Shown here in pieces: positions 50,201-62,089 of a DNA stretch of 64,000 bases. The translations under genes and the position numbers were made by a program. The stretch's first letter is position 1, and each line of letters opens with the position of its first letter. The DNA is from Allodiplogaster sudhausi. Its lineage: Eukaryota > Nematoda > Chromadorea > Rhabditida > Diplogasteridae. Where the stretch lies: NCBI GenBank assembly GCA_945643635.1, contig CALZFC010000354.1, positions 2,865,501-2,929,500 of the forward strand, in the 5' to 3' direction. The notes beneath the pieces are model-generated. The model was given only the letters and a program-made list of their open reading frames with translations, was not told the origin of the DNA and did no database searches.

Positions 50201-51057
50201 AGAAGATAAGAACGAGTATCAAAGTAGCTTTTTTCATTAATTTCCACTGCTAATTCTACGTCGAGCTAATAAAGCGTTTTTTTTCTATTGCCCATCGCAA
50301 CACACAACACACAGCAAACACAAACACATTTATATTTTAACCAAATATAAAGGGGGGGGGGAACAAGGGGGAAGAAGGTCGGGTCCAACCTTCGCGGGGA
50401 CAGGCCACGAGTCGAGCACACACCAGTCATCCAGAGAGCACTGCTGCAATAAAGAAATGTTATTCCTTTCAACGATGCCCTATTTTCAACAAAATCGGTA
50501 TTGTTAAGTAAAACAAAAGTAAAAAGATATTACAACAAATGAAACAGCTGCCAACCCATTTGAATAGGATGTGTAGAACTAAAAAGTGCTATATAATTCA
50601 AGCAAAAAGCTTCAACGAAACTATACCTTTGGACGACTCTGCCGCCACGAAGAAGCGCTTCCTCGCATCTCGTCGCATCTGCTTCTCTCAGAGCAGAAAC
50701 TATCGCTCGATAACTGAAAATAGGCTTCACCCTCGTACTAAAATTAATTCGCTGACCTGATATTCGTAAAATTCCTTCATAAAATTTGCTCGCAATAGAG
50801 CTCCTCAAAAAGCAGAACCAAAACGTTACCTGAAAACACAAAATTCTTCAGTGGATGACAAGAATAATCTGAAACAACAATACAAAAGTTGATAAGCACC
50901 CCAAGAAGTGACGCAAGTCTCAATAAACGAGTACGTTATCGCCAGAATTGCGATTTCATAAACGTCGGCAGAAATGTCGACTACCCCAATTTATAGATAC
51001 ACTCGCACACCATAACGAACTTGCCTACCCCCCGTGAAGTGGAGATGAAATATAAAG
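50201..51057. other. Intergenic, no clear gene
   Basis: AATAAA at about 50268 may serve the ORF just upstream. A run of 10 G lies at 50352-50361. A minus-strand open frame at 50841-50530 has no recognisable motif. Confidence 0.4.
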
Positions 51058-52072
51058 TGTTTACTGCAGTTTGTCCTCGCTGATGCGGATTTGTACGAGA
51101 AACCTCCGCAGTTCTACATGAATGGCTGTGTACAGTATTTCATGGGAAGAGACTACGCATGGACGCAAGTTTGTAGATGTGACTGGGTATCGGATTTTTC
51201 TATTTGTTTTCTCTAGTATTTTCTTTAACTGTTTTCTAAGTATTAGATATAATTGTTCAATTATACCCTTTATTACTCATTGTTGGTAACTTCTTTCATG
51301 CATGTTCATTGCCATTTTTGTACGTCAAAAAGGCAAGAACTTTACGCCTTTTGTAAAAGACTCTTTTTCTCTAAGGATTATTGCAACGCGGAGCCGGAGA
51401 AGAATTTCGTCAGGCAGCGACCATTGGTGGCGTGTCATCGAAGAAATTGCCACTTCTTCGATGAGATTGGAGATCCGGAAAATCCTTACAGCGTTTGTCT
51501 CGGCCATTTCTGCGTTATTCAAGCAGCTAATCCGAGTTCCCGGGTATGCTTTTATTTACCGATTCCAAAGAAATAAGACGACGTTGTACCGTAGGATTAT
51601 ACTTAATTGTAAGCAAAACCACAAGGATTTTCACGAAAACGAAGTGAATTTAACGTTTGCGCTAGTCCAAGTTCGCCGGCCGCAGTGAGTAAAATTTTAT
51701 ATTCTTCTTTAATTTTTTCTTCCTTCTTTAAAGAACATATCTCGACATTCGGAAAAGATTTATAAGACATGCTGGAATGTGAGCGAGTCGGAGAATGGCA
51801 CTGCATTTCAGGTCTGTGTACATAATTACATATTTCAAATGCCACAATTTGCTTCTCGGACAACATACTTTTAGCCCGAACAGCAGCATTATCTTTTTCG
51901 ACGATGTGGAGACTCTTTTCAGGCGGGATTTCTGCGATTTGGCACTGTTGACATTTGGCTCTGTGACACAGCGTTTTGCAACGCAAATCTGGAGACAGTC
52001 GAAAGAAATTTGTCAATAGGCAGCCAATTGTTGCTCTTCCATATTGTTGGATGTTTGGTGATGTTATTATAA
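51058..52072 (+). CDS. Cys-rich, probably GPI-anchored extracellular protein (three-finger-like)
   Basis: Four exons: about 51058-51186 (KCLLQFVLADADLYEKPPQF...VCRCDW), about 51378-51540 (CNAEPEKNFV; CLGHFCVIQAANPSS), about 51734-51811 (YKTCWNVSESENGTAFQ) and 51874-52072 (CGDSFQAGFLRFGTVD, then WLCDTAFCNANLE). Twelve or more cysteines and the final C(D)TxxCN pattern resemble Ly6/uPAR-like or nematode ET modules. The C-terminus is hydrophobic (LLLFHIVGCLVMLL) directly after a small polar stretch, as in GPI-anchor signals. The signal-peptide exon was not found; it must lie upstream of 51058. The 3' end of the neighbouring LINE lies only about 30 bp beyond the stop codon. Confidence 0.6.
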
Positions 52073-52322
52073 AATGAATGTTTTCTTTGGAAGAATGCAA
52101 AACATTCATTCATTCATTCAGGTTTATCAGCATTTTAGAATGAAAACATGAGAACATAGATATGAGATAAATATGTAAATATATAAGTCCCTATAGCTGA
52201 CGTGATCGGCTGCTTCTAGGCATGCCTACGGTTTAACAACAATAAAATTGTGGAACATAGAAACAATCTTGAGAAAGGTAAAATAAAACTAAAAAAGAAA
52301 AGCATGTGGAGACATTGTAACA

Positions 52323-53687
52323 TTATTTAGGCGTGTGTGACAGACAAATGGAAGAAATAACTGAGCGAGTTAGAGATGCACTGTCAAAAATCTCATTAGG
52401 CAGTCTATTCCAATCATTAACCACTCTATTCGGCAAAAAATACTTAAAACTCTTATTTCTACATAGGTAATGTGTAATCTTAAATCGATGACCTCTAGTT
52501 ACAGAAATAGGGAGAAGACAAAAGAGGAGTTTGGGATCAATGTCAATGTGGTTTGCGAATATTTTATAAGTATACATAAGATCTATAAAATGTCTTCGCG
52601 ATGCAAGAGTTTTTCAAGATAGAGCAGAGAGGCGGGCTGGGTAAGAGGGATGTTTTCCAATTCTTCTAAAGATGAGACGCGTAAATAAGCGCTGGACATT
52701 TTCTATGCGGTCGTACGAGGAAGCAGATAGTTCCTTAAGAGGGTTCCAAATTTCACTTGCATATTCCAGGATAGGTCGTACATAAATAGAGAAGAGACGC
52801 ATTAGTAGCACCAGGTTATGTGAGCGGAAATTCCGCAGGATCAGAAGAGCTCGAGCGCGCGCCTTATTGCAGATGATTCTGATATGCTCAGTAAATGAAA
52901 GGTCATTAGAAATGGTAACCCCGAGATCACAGAAGTGGTGGGCAATGGAGAGGGGGTGACCATTTAGAAGGGGACAAAAGGTGGGGTGATTTTGACCTAT
53001 GGTCATAAATTTACTCTTGCTAATCGAAATTGAAAGGCCCCAGTTGCTAGTCCAGTCTTGTATGTTGTTAAGCGCAGTTTGAAGAAGGGTTGTATCATTA
53101 ACAGTATATAGTTTTGCGTCATCGGCATAGAGAGTGCAAGAGGCGCCAGTAGGTAGACAATCTGGTAGGTCATTTATGTAGATCAGGAAGAGTAGAGCGG
53201 CTATGACGGACCCCTGAGGCACACCCGACTGTACTGGATAAAAAGTGGATCTGGATTCATCAATTGTGACACGAAGAGTACGGCCAGAAAGAAAAGAGTC
53301 AATAAAACGAAGAAGGCAGCCGGATATTCCGTAAGCTGCAAGCTTATATAAGAAAAAACTTATAGGAACACTATCGAAAGCTTTAGTAAGATCAATAAAT
53401 GCTACGGAGACAAATGATGATGAGTTGACTGCTTTGTACCAGTCCAGAAGTGAGACAAAAAGCGCTGAACTACACGATCGTTTAGCACGGAAACCATGTT
53501 GAAAAGGCGAAAGGAGGCGGTTTGATCTAAGGTGGGAAGTTATCTCTTGACAAATTATCTTTTCGAATACTTTAGAAATTGCCGAAGTAAGTGAAATCGG
53601 TCGGTAGTTGATGGAGTCGCTAGGATTGCCTATCCTTTTAAAGAGAGGGCGAATAAGAGCAGTTTTCCATGCACTAGGGCAGGTACC
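52323..53687 (-). pseudogene. LINE reverse transcriptase, broken by a stop codon
   Basis: The RT fingers and palm read in one frame: NYRPISLTSAISKVFEK, FIDLTKAFDSVP, then PQGSVIAALLFLIYIND and the catalytic YADDAK box, thumb-like CDLGVTISNDLSF and ILEYASEIWNP. A stop at 52614-52616 interrupts the C-terminus, and homologous sequence continues in frame (ASRRHFIDLMYTYKIF, then NDWNRLPNEI) to 52323. Catalytic residues are intact. Confidence 0.8.
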
Positions 53688-54806
53688 TTAGAGAAGAGTC
53701 TTATTATAAAGAATCGACAGTGGAATGGCCATAGCATCAGCTGTGCCTTTAGGAAAAGCATAAGGTATGAGATCAGGATTAGTTGAGTTTCTAAACGGGA
53801 GTTTTCGTAGAAGTGAAGAGACACGAGCCGCGGAAAGATCGATATAGTCAATGATAGCAGTAGTGCGTGGTGGGAAATGAGGAGGCGGCGAAGACGGGAC
53901 ATTCTTAAAGGAGTTGGCGAATTGGCTTGCAAAAAACTCGTCCTTTGCCTCATTGCTTGTAATCGTTGTGCCAGTTGGGGTGAAAATAGAAGGGATAGAG
54001 GGTCTCTCCTTGAGGCGGCTGTTAATGAAGGAAAAGAACTTTTTAGGATTTCTTGAAAGCGCTATTTTCTTCTCTTTGGTACGTTCAAGCTTACGAAAAG
54101 CGCGGCGAAGTTTGGCTGATTTAGCGTGGAATGAAGCAAGGCCGTAAATGTTGCGTTTTTGATAGAGCTTTCTAGTGGCACGAAGAAGACGCAGAATATT
54201 TCTAGGATAGCGGGAGAGTTGGGGGCTGACAGTTCGTAGAGGAACAGTGGAGTCAATTATGTCCCTTATGACAGAGGCAAAAACTTCATAAAGTAGATCA
54301 ATGTCTGTATAAGGGCCAAGGAGAGATGGCCAATCCACAGATAGAAGAAGGCAAGTAGCAGTATTGAAATCAGCATTTCTGTAATCGAGATATGAATGTT
54401 TTTTTACTGGAGGTCGGCAAAGAGAGATACGGCAGACAACCATGCAGTGGTCGAGAGAAGGAAGAGGAGGGAGAACAGTACATCCCGTTACTATTTCTGG
54501 AATTGTTACAAAAATAAGATCCAAGATGCTATCAAGTCGAGTATGGCGAAGAACAAGCTGTGACAGACATGCAGAGATGGAGAATGAGAGAAGAGAGCTT
54601 GAGGAGGGAGAAGGCCCGGAGAGCGGAGATACAATTAGATCATTCCAATTAATTTCTCTGCAGTTAAAATCGCCACATATAAAATGAGGGCATGAGTGTT
54701 CCGAAATGAGGTCATAAAGAGATGATAAATTCACTGAATTGAGCTTCTGAACAAGAAGGACTGCGATAAATAACGGAGACAATAAACACGTTTTTGTTGG
54801 CCTCAA
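53688..54806 (-). pseudogene. LINE endonuclease to RT N-terminus
   Basis: 372 codons from an internal Met. It contains the endonuclease core HFICGDFNCREINWNDL, SILDLIFVT and SLDHCMV (the catalytic Asp-His near the end of the domain), a connector rich in Arg/Lys, and the start of RT (ATAIPLSILYNKTLL-like end). It stops with TAA at 53688-53690, after which RT homology continues in the same frame (WKTALIRPLFKR). The upstream endonuclease segment is in another frame. Confidence 0.8.
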
Positions 54807-54890
54807 TTCGAACCGACAGAGATTGGTAATAAATAGAGAAAGAAAGCGAATAAAGGATAGAGGATGGGAACCGCGTGCTTATTAAAAGTG

Positions 54891-55048
54891 CTACACCCCC
54901 TCCCGGAGGTTCTGAAATTCTATCATTCCCATAGACAGTGTATAAACCGTTAAAAGAGAGAGAAGCATGCTACACCCCCTCCCGGAGATTCTGAAATTCT
55001 ATCATTCCTATAGACAGTGTATAAACCGTTAAAATAGAGAGAAGCATC
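54891..55048. repeat. 79-bp tandem duplication within the LINE endonuclease region
   Basis: 54891-54969 and 54970-55048 differ at three positions. Each copy encodes, on the minus strand, NGLYTVYGNDRISEPPGGGV, the start of the endonuclease domain. Confidence 0.85.
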
Positions 55049-55049
55049 A

Positions 55050-55990
55050 GAAAGGCGTTCTCGAGCGTCCTCTTCTGAAGACGCTGCCCACTGGAGATAC
55101 TCGCGGCAGAGAGCGAGGCCAACTTCCTCGCGAGAGCCTTGTGGGAGATCGGCTTCTTCCCGCGTCGGCCACGCACAGCGGGGTAGACGGCGGAGCGTTC
55201 GAGAGAGAGCGCTCTGGGGAACAGCTCGCCCCAGCTGCCAGAGATGCTGACTTGTTCCTGTTGCTGTTCACAAAAGTTCTGGAAGCAGAGAGAGAATCAG
55301 AAACTCTACGGCCGCTCGAGGCGGCTTTTTGTTGGTTAGCTAAAGAGCGAGGAGGAAGGGGACGTGGAGAGCGAAGCTCAACCACTTTTTCATCCCTAAC
55401 AACAAAAACAACGTGTTCACCACAGTGTCTATCTACATACATATCTATGTATATAGATAATTTTTTAAGTGCGAGTGAGCGATTGAGCGAGAGAGAGAGA
55501 GAGAGAGAGATAGAAATTTAAAAAGGAGTGAGAGAGTGAATGAGAGAGCAGCCTTATTTTTGATACAGCGATCCCCACCCCCTCCACTGTATTTCTTGTA
55601 GCCTCATGTTCGTGTAGGTGATAAATCTCAAACCAAGATGTCCACGACTTATTTAACAAGTAGTTGTTCCTATTACAAAAGCTTTTTTCTCAATCCAACA
55701 AGTCTTATTCAAATTGTGCCTCCGTGAGTCTATCTGGCAATGTCTGAGAATACCTGACACGAAGAGAGGGGGGGGGGGGGGTGATTCAGTGGGAGACAAA
55801 GAAGCCTGTTATGAATCCGTGAACGGTGGGACTTTTCTTAATTTGACTTTTCTGAGAAATCTAGAAGAAAAATCAGGACAAGAATTACAGCTACGATTGA
55901 TTGATTGAATTAGATATTGATAGGGGAGGAGAATATCCATTTGAAAGAGAAGAACTTCTGCTTTATCGAGTCGCGCGCCCCAATCGGTCA
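55050..55990. other. Low-complexity and repeat-flanking sequence
   Basis: A Ser/Arg/Pro-rich minus-strand open frame (55442-55047) is of uncertain status: a host exon or LINE ORF1 remnant. A (GA)n tract lies at about 55485-55510 and a run of 14 G at 55768-55781. Confidence 0.35.
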
Positions 55991-58900
55991 TCAAAATTCG
56001 TGTCCGTTCGATCCTACAATTATGTCTTATTTTAATTAATCTAATCCTCGTTAGTTAAAACCAATTAACACATTTCGTTTTGTTCGATTTTTCTCAGCCT
56101 TTCTTATCCGCTTATCTCTCGCGATATACGAACGACTCTCAAGAATGTCTCCTCGTCGAATATGTCCTTGCTCTCATTTCTACAACACTTTTCTTCCTTG
56201 AATGGTCGATACTCTTACTAGCTCTGAGATGCGCATGCGTCGTCCAAACACCACGAAGAAACCAAGGATGCCGATCAGTCCGATGACCTGAATCTTTGTT
56301 CGAATCGCGGCCAATGACGATTTCGGTTAAAATTTAATGATTAAATGAGTTCCACATGCCTCGACCACTGAGATGGCGGACAGTCCGAGCCAGAGGCCTG
56401 CCTGGCCGCCGAGATCGGCCACAAGGGCGGAGAGCTGTAAAAAATAAACTGAATGTTAAAATTAGAGCTGTTAACCTAGGACGATAGGATAAATACATGC
56501 TGATTTTCAAAAAAAGGATGAGCGGGAAAATATTAAGCTACCGTGTAACTAGGAGTCTCAGTAAGCCGAGAGAGGACGAGCGTCTCGAAGTAGATCTAAT
56601 TAAACAATGTAAATATTTATCTAATCTGAAAAAAATCCATACAAAAATTCGAACTCCTATTTTATCTGTGAATCTGAGATAACGAACTCCTATTATATCT
56701 GAGAATCTGAGAGAGAGAAAAAAACCTGAACGATGAGACCGTTCCGGCCGTACCACTCTTTGCACGCTTTGACCGACTCGAAATTCGTATTCCACTCTTC
56801 ACAGCTGCCCTTCTACAGTCGACAGAGAAGATGATGAATTTTGGTATGTATATTTCAATATAATATGGCTGTTTGCGTTAACTTTTCGTGAGTTAGGTTG
56901 AAATGTACCATTTATTGCGCAAGGGAACTGTAGCGCAACTTTATTGTTAAGTTTGTTCGTTTTGTTTGTGTACATCCTCTTGATATCAAGATATATAATG
57001 TTTAAAGCGAAACATACTCCCGCCGTGAGAAGCGATGTCGGGTTCTGAGGCTCAGAAGTAGAATTCGTGTCATTTGACTGGCGTTTCATCAAACCGATAT
57101 TAGCATGCTATAATAGCCATTTTTTAGGGAATTATTTCCTAATTTAAACAAATTTCTTGATTGTATGGTGTCAAAAAAGTATTTATTTAGTGGCACGACC
57201 ATAGAGACTAATTCATGGGAAAAATGATGTCATTTGAATGTGCCACTTTTTTGATTGTTAACAAAAGGGATCGCAGCAGCAATAGAGATAAGGTCTAAAT
57301 GTGTATCATCAAACCTCAACTTGCCGTTTCATCCGTCCCGACGGCGTCGGAAAGCAAGTCTGGCCGCACTGGTTCTTAAAAGAGCAAACTCATTTTTTTT
57401 AAACTCGCGCCTATTTTCCTCTCACAGGGGCGAGAGAGTATTGTACTTCTTTAAAGGAACTGTAATTTATTTCAATTTTACTGACCACATCGCATCTCTC
57501 TAAATCGCTCTCCCGCCCTTGTGTAGGGCAAGGGGAATTGTATATTGATTTTTTGTCTTCTTTAAGAAAAGGCATATTTTGGTTAGTTAGAAGACATCTG
57601 CTTATTTTTTACTGTATTTTCTTTTCGCAGATGTCTTTTTTCAAGCCATCATCCGAACAAATCGAGCTTAGAATACCGCCATTGATGTGTTAATTGAGCC
57701 GGTGAGAAAGTAATCGGCGCAGTTCGCAAGGCCGCATAGCGATTCGAGCGTTCCGCCGTCTTTGACGTACTGTATGAAAGTAAAAATAACAATAATAACT
57801 TAATTAATTAATATTTTCATTGTTTTTTTTATTTTCAAAGAGCCTCAATTGCCATGCGTGTACGAAAAGAGGCTGTAATCGATTGCAGATCTTGTAATAT
57901 TGAAAAACGACATTATTTAACCATTTCAATAAAGTTAAGCGTAAGTAAGCAGAATGAAACTAACTTGCGAGCACTTCGGCTTTTTCGAATTATACGGCAT
58001 TTCCTCTCCATTTTGGCAGACGTAGTAGCATGGCCAATCATCGTACCAGCGTTTAGGGCACGGCTTCGTTGTTGTCGGTTTGATGGTGGTCGAAGTAGTA
58101 GCAGGTTCGGTTGTGGTTTGGGGCACTGTAGTTGTCTCAGGCTTTGTTGAAGTCACAGGCTTATTGGTCAGACGAGGTTCCAAGGTGCTCTTCGGCTCAA
58201 TGATCGGTCCAAGGTCAATGGGGAGTGGAAATAGTCCCCTAGTGGTTACGGGTTTCGAGGTTGTCTTCGCTTCCGAAGTGGTGACTTCTTCGGTGATCGA
58301 TGGCTCAGTCGTTGTCTGCGGTCCATTGGTTGTAACCACCGAGGGAGTGGTTTTCACCTCAGAGGGAGTGGTGAAAAGCGGGGTAGTTGCCTGTGGTGGC
58401 GTCGTGACTGAAGTCGTCACGACAGTGGCGATAGGGCTAGGGGTGGTCAGCAGGGGAATGGTCCTAGTTGCCAAAGCCAGCGTCGCTGCAAAGAAAGTCA
58501 TGACAATGAACCTATGGAAGCACTTTACTAGGAGATTAGAGCCTTTTTGTGTCATATCATGTTCTATTTACGTTTCGACTGGACGACTCGATAATGCCAA
58601 AGATGTTTTCTGTTGTTTAACATCATTGTGGAGACCAATTCTTCAAGATGAAATCTGACAGCTTGGCGCAGGAGTAGGCGGATTACTGTATCCGCAAGGT
58701 GGCGGATGCCCCTGATTCACTAGGAGCTGCACGCTCTGCGCCGTCGTGCCCGTGCCGACGGCATACTGTAGGGACGGATACGAGCCGAGCGAGATCGCAG
58801 CGCCGTATTTTATCTGTAGAAAATGTAATTATGTTTAAGTTTCAGCAAAAAATAAGTGAAGAATTTAAAAATAAATAAGCGATCCTATAATTTGCCTCAT

Positions 58901-61841
58901 GACACGGCGGATGGCAGCCACATTCGGCCCGCTCATTCAGATTCACCGTTTTGCCGTGCTGGTTGCCTTTCAGAGTCTGGAGGCAGAGCACTGAAAATGC
59001 CATGAAATAATGATCATGGCTTGAGCAAGTTTATTCCGTGAATAAGGTCAGGTCGCTTGTATTCTCGCATTCTTTCATTCTCCGTCATGCCCTTTCGCTG
59101 CGAAAATTAAAAGACGGCCAGCTCTCTTTCACTAAATGCACGACAAGAATAATTTGCTTCTCAAAAGCATACAACTTTGAGAGTTTTGTATGATTGGATT
59201 GCATTAAAGGAGAGCGAATATCGAAATATTTTGTGAAGTTTGAGGTTTCAAACTGCCATTCCCACTCTCATAAATGTACTACGCGTGTTATCTTCGTTAT
59301 TTTCTTGTTTGTGAGACCTGCGAAATACTCCAAGGCAGGAATTCGAAACCCTATTAAATGTTATTCGGTGATCGTCAATTTCTAACTTTTATTTTCCTCT
59401 GGCTTCCCCTTTTTTTCGAGGCTGCAGGTTTTACAATCAGAATAAAAGTGCCTTCTTGCGGCTTTGAGCAATGGCGTGAAGTGGGCGCCTTCGGCATTGC
59501 TGGGTTTGAGCAGCCGCAACGCGTGACCGCGGCGCGTTGCGCACAAGAAGCGATGCATGTCGGCAGCGTGTAGTTGCCGTACTGGAAGTTTCATTTCTGT
59601 ACAGCAATTATTTATTATATATATATATATGTAAATGTATGTATATAATAAGATTAAAAAGGCGACAAGGCTAACTTCGTAGTAGTTTGTGGTTGCAGAG
59701 TCTCTGTCAACGCACGTTCCGTAGGGCTTTTTCAGGCGAATAATGTCAACCTGTTAATGTTGTATGTTCATACATAAGAGGGAAATGAAGGGGAGACATA
59801 AGTTGATCTATTAAGTTTTCAGATGATGTCTGGCTTGACGGCCTCTGGATGGCTGCCTGCTCCTTACCGTCGTAACAGCGATGAGCGACTGTTTCCCGAC
59901 GGCGACATTGATGCCGTCCTCGTCGAAGGCTGGCGTGTAGCCGGCCGGACGGATTACGAAGCGGTAGCCGGCCAGCGAAGTCGTCGGCAGGAATTCGGCT
60001 GCGCCCGTCAGAGTGTTGTCCACCTTGGCAAGTCAAAGTTGTTTGGGCACAAGAGTATGAACAGCAAGGAAGAACATCGTATCCAGCCCCAAGTTCATTA
60101 TTTTTCCATTGCGATGACTCCCTGACATTGGCCGTGAGCAGCATCCGGAATCCATTGGTGATGCCGGGCCTGCGGATCGAGTAGTTTGCCGAGTACGAGA
60201 AACATCCGCCATGCACCGGGTGCCAAAACCAAGAGAAGTCGCCACTAAGAAAAATGTCGACTATTTTCCATCAACATTTACATCAGAAATTTTAGTGTGC
60301 CTCATGCTGACATGTCGCATTCGTGGCCGGCGAAACGGCACTCGGTGAGGATGTCAGCGATTGAGTATGTCGCCGCCGTTCGCTCCTTGTCATTCAGCTG
60401 CGACATCAAAACAGTCAAGTGGTCGCGCGCTGTTTGGTCCCGTGAGAAGCAACTCAGATTCTGAGGTGAAAAAAAATGTTGATTGATAACAGTTAATATA
60501 AAAATTTGAACTATCTCATCTGGAGGTATTTTCTTAAAATTAGTCTTAAAAAACGATAAAAGTGATTCCAAATTCGGAGGAAACAGTATTTTGATACACA
60601 TGCCTAAGTATGAGCCTGGGACACTGTGATGTTTCCTTCGAATAACTAATGTTCATTTTTTTCCCTTATTGCGTCAGGTCGAGATAGAAACTGCGACTGC
60701 AAGTGTCCCGAAGTCACAAATACTCTGCGAGAAAATTAACATTTTAATTGGACAATTGCAGTGTAGTGAGATTGCGAATGGTTGCAGCACTGACCATGAG
60801 CTTGGAGGATCACAGACTTCAGAGAATACTTGGCTTGTAGAGAACAAGGCATACTGCAGTCAGTGGCAGCTAAAGCCAGTTACACACGGGATACTTCATA
60901 GGTCAAATGCCTTTTTTGAATTGGACAAACATTTGACATCCTTTAAAGGAGCCAAAAGTCAATCTTAATTCAAAATTGTCCTAATGCACTACTGTAAAAT
61001 CATTCCGTGCATGATTCGTTTAATATTAGCATTGTTGATATCCCCCACATGAAAAGAGATACAAGTACTTGAAGACTGTAGATATCGGAGGGTGCGGTAG
61101 CGTTCTTCTTAGCCGCCCTGTACTCATCCATGAGGCTGCGAATTGAAGCGAATGTGTCACCTTCGGCAATCTGTCAATTAAATATATTATTTTCCTTTAT
61201 GTTTCTGCCCCTCTGTCGCTTTCTCTCTATAGCTCTCTATCCGAACTCTTAGTATTCTGATTCAAAACCGAATCTGACCTTGACCACCGACCATTTCAGT
61301 GGATTGTGATTGCAGAAGCTCACTTGAGGGTAATTCTAAAGTAGCAGTATGATCTTTTTTTTTCGTTAATCCAAAAACCAAATTTCGATCTATGATTTTT
61401 AATCTATGAATAGCATAAAACCGCCTGCCTGTGGTTCAATCACTACAGTGGTGGCAACTTCCGCTGGATAGCTGAAGAAAAGGCCGAGCAGATAGAAGAG
61501 CTGGATGGCGAAAGCGATGAGGCTGAAAGGTAAAGATTTCCGAGTACAGCTAGAGGAAGCTGCGCGGGTTAACTCTTACCGCACGCTGGCTTGAGATTGT
61601 TGCACACAAAACAGAATATTGTTCAGAGCAGGACATTCAAATGGGACATTTGAGTTTCGTTTAACATCTGAGCTTAGTCTGAACCAAGCTCCGCGTACAT
61701 GGTGACGAAGATGCCGATCCACAGAGATCGCACGAGTTTGCTGGGTGCGTCCGAGATGTGGCGGAGACACGCGACCGTGGACCAGTCGGCGAAGTCGTGC
61801 AGGATATCAGAGAGGAGGGGCGCGTGGGGAGAGGGAGACAT
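55991..61841 (-). CDS. DEG/ENaC (amiloride-sensitive) sodium channel subunit with Thr-rich insert
   Basis: DEG/ENaC subunits form trimeric Na+ channels with two membrane helices. The N-terminal exon (ATG 61841) carries the conserved pre-TM1 region (DFADWSTVACLRHIS). TM1 is at about 61525-61435 (IAFAIQLFYLLGLFFSYPAE), then NYPQVSFCNHNPLKW at about 61335-61265. Ectodomain exons: about 61170-61060 (AEGDTFASIRSLMDEYRAAK), 60460-60300 (ECRFAGHEC), 60250-60125 (GGCFSYSANYS), 60025-59815, 59755-59690, 59600-59445 (YTLPTCIASCAQRAAVTRCG), 59000-58900 (ECGCHPPCHEA), 58810-58650. A Thr/Pro-rich mucin-like exon follows at about 58500-57965, then about 57765-57690 (GLANCADYFLTGSINTS), 56810-56725 (CKEWYGRNGLIVQ), TM2 at 56435-56350 (LVADLGGQAGLWLGLSAISV) and a basic tail (VVFGRRMRIS, about 56250). 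An upstream exon at about 62085 could give an alternative start. Confidence 0.88.
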
Positions 61842-62089
61842 AGAAGACTAGTCTAGATGTCTTGGCGAGATTATATTCTTTACAATGCTCTCTTGAATTG
61901 AATTTGCAGCAATGCCTGACCGCTGGGCGAGAGAGCATTTAACGCGACAATAATGGTGAGTTAAATTCAAATAGACTACGGTTGACTTGCGTGCACCATT
62001 TACTCTTGCTACATTTGGATGACTCACACAGTAATCCAAGGTCATGCTGCCGAATTTATCGTCAGCATGGCTGCTCCATGCCATTAGTG

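Larger units (their letters stand above)
52100..55050 (-). mobile_element. CR1-like non-LTR retrotransposon (LINE), 5' truncated and dead
   Basis: On the minus strand the element has an endonuclease domain, then reverse transcriptase, and ends in a GAATG/TGAA microsatellite (complement of about 52102-52122), a tail type found in CR1-like LINEs. Endonuclease motifs are GGGVALLIS (about 54895), GDFNCREINW and SLDHCMVV. RT motifs are INYRPISL, IDLTKAFDSV, PQGS and LYADDAKLY. An internal frameshift near 54735, a stop at 53688-53690 and one at 52614-52616 make it non-functional. A 79-bp tandem duplication lies in its 5' part. Confidence 0.85.

Noticed and set aside
60669..60968. 99-codon plus-strand open frame
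   Set aside because: Lies opposite an intron of the DEG/ENaC gene, with no recognisable motif; most likely chance.
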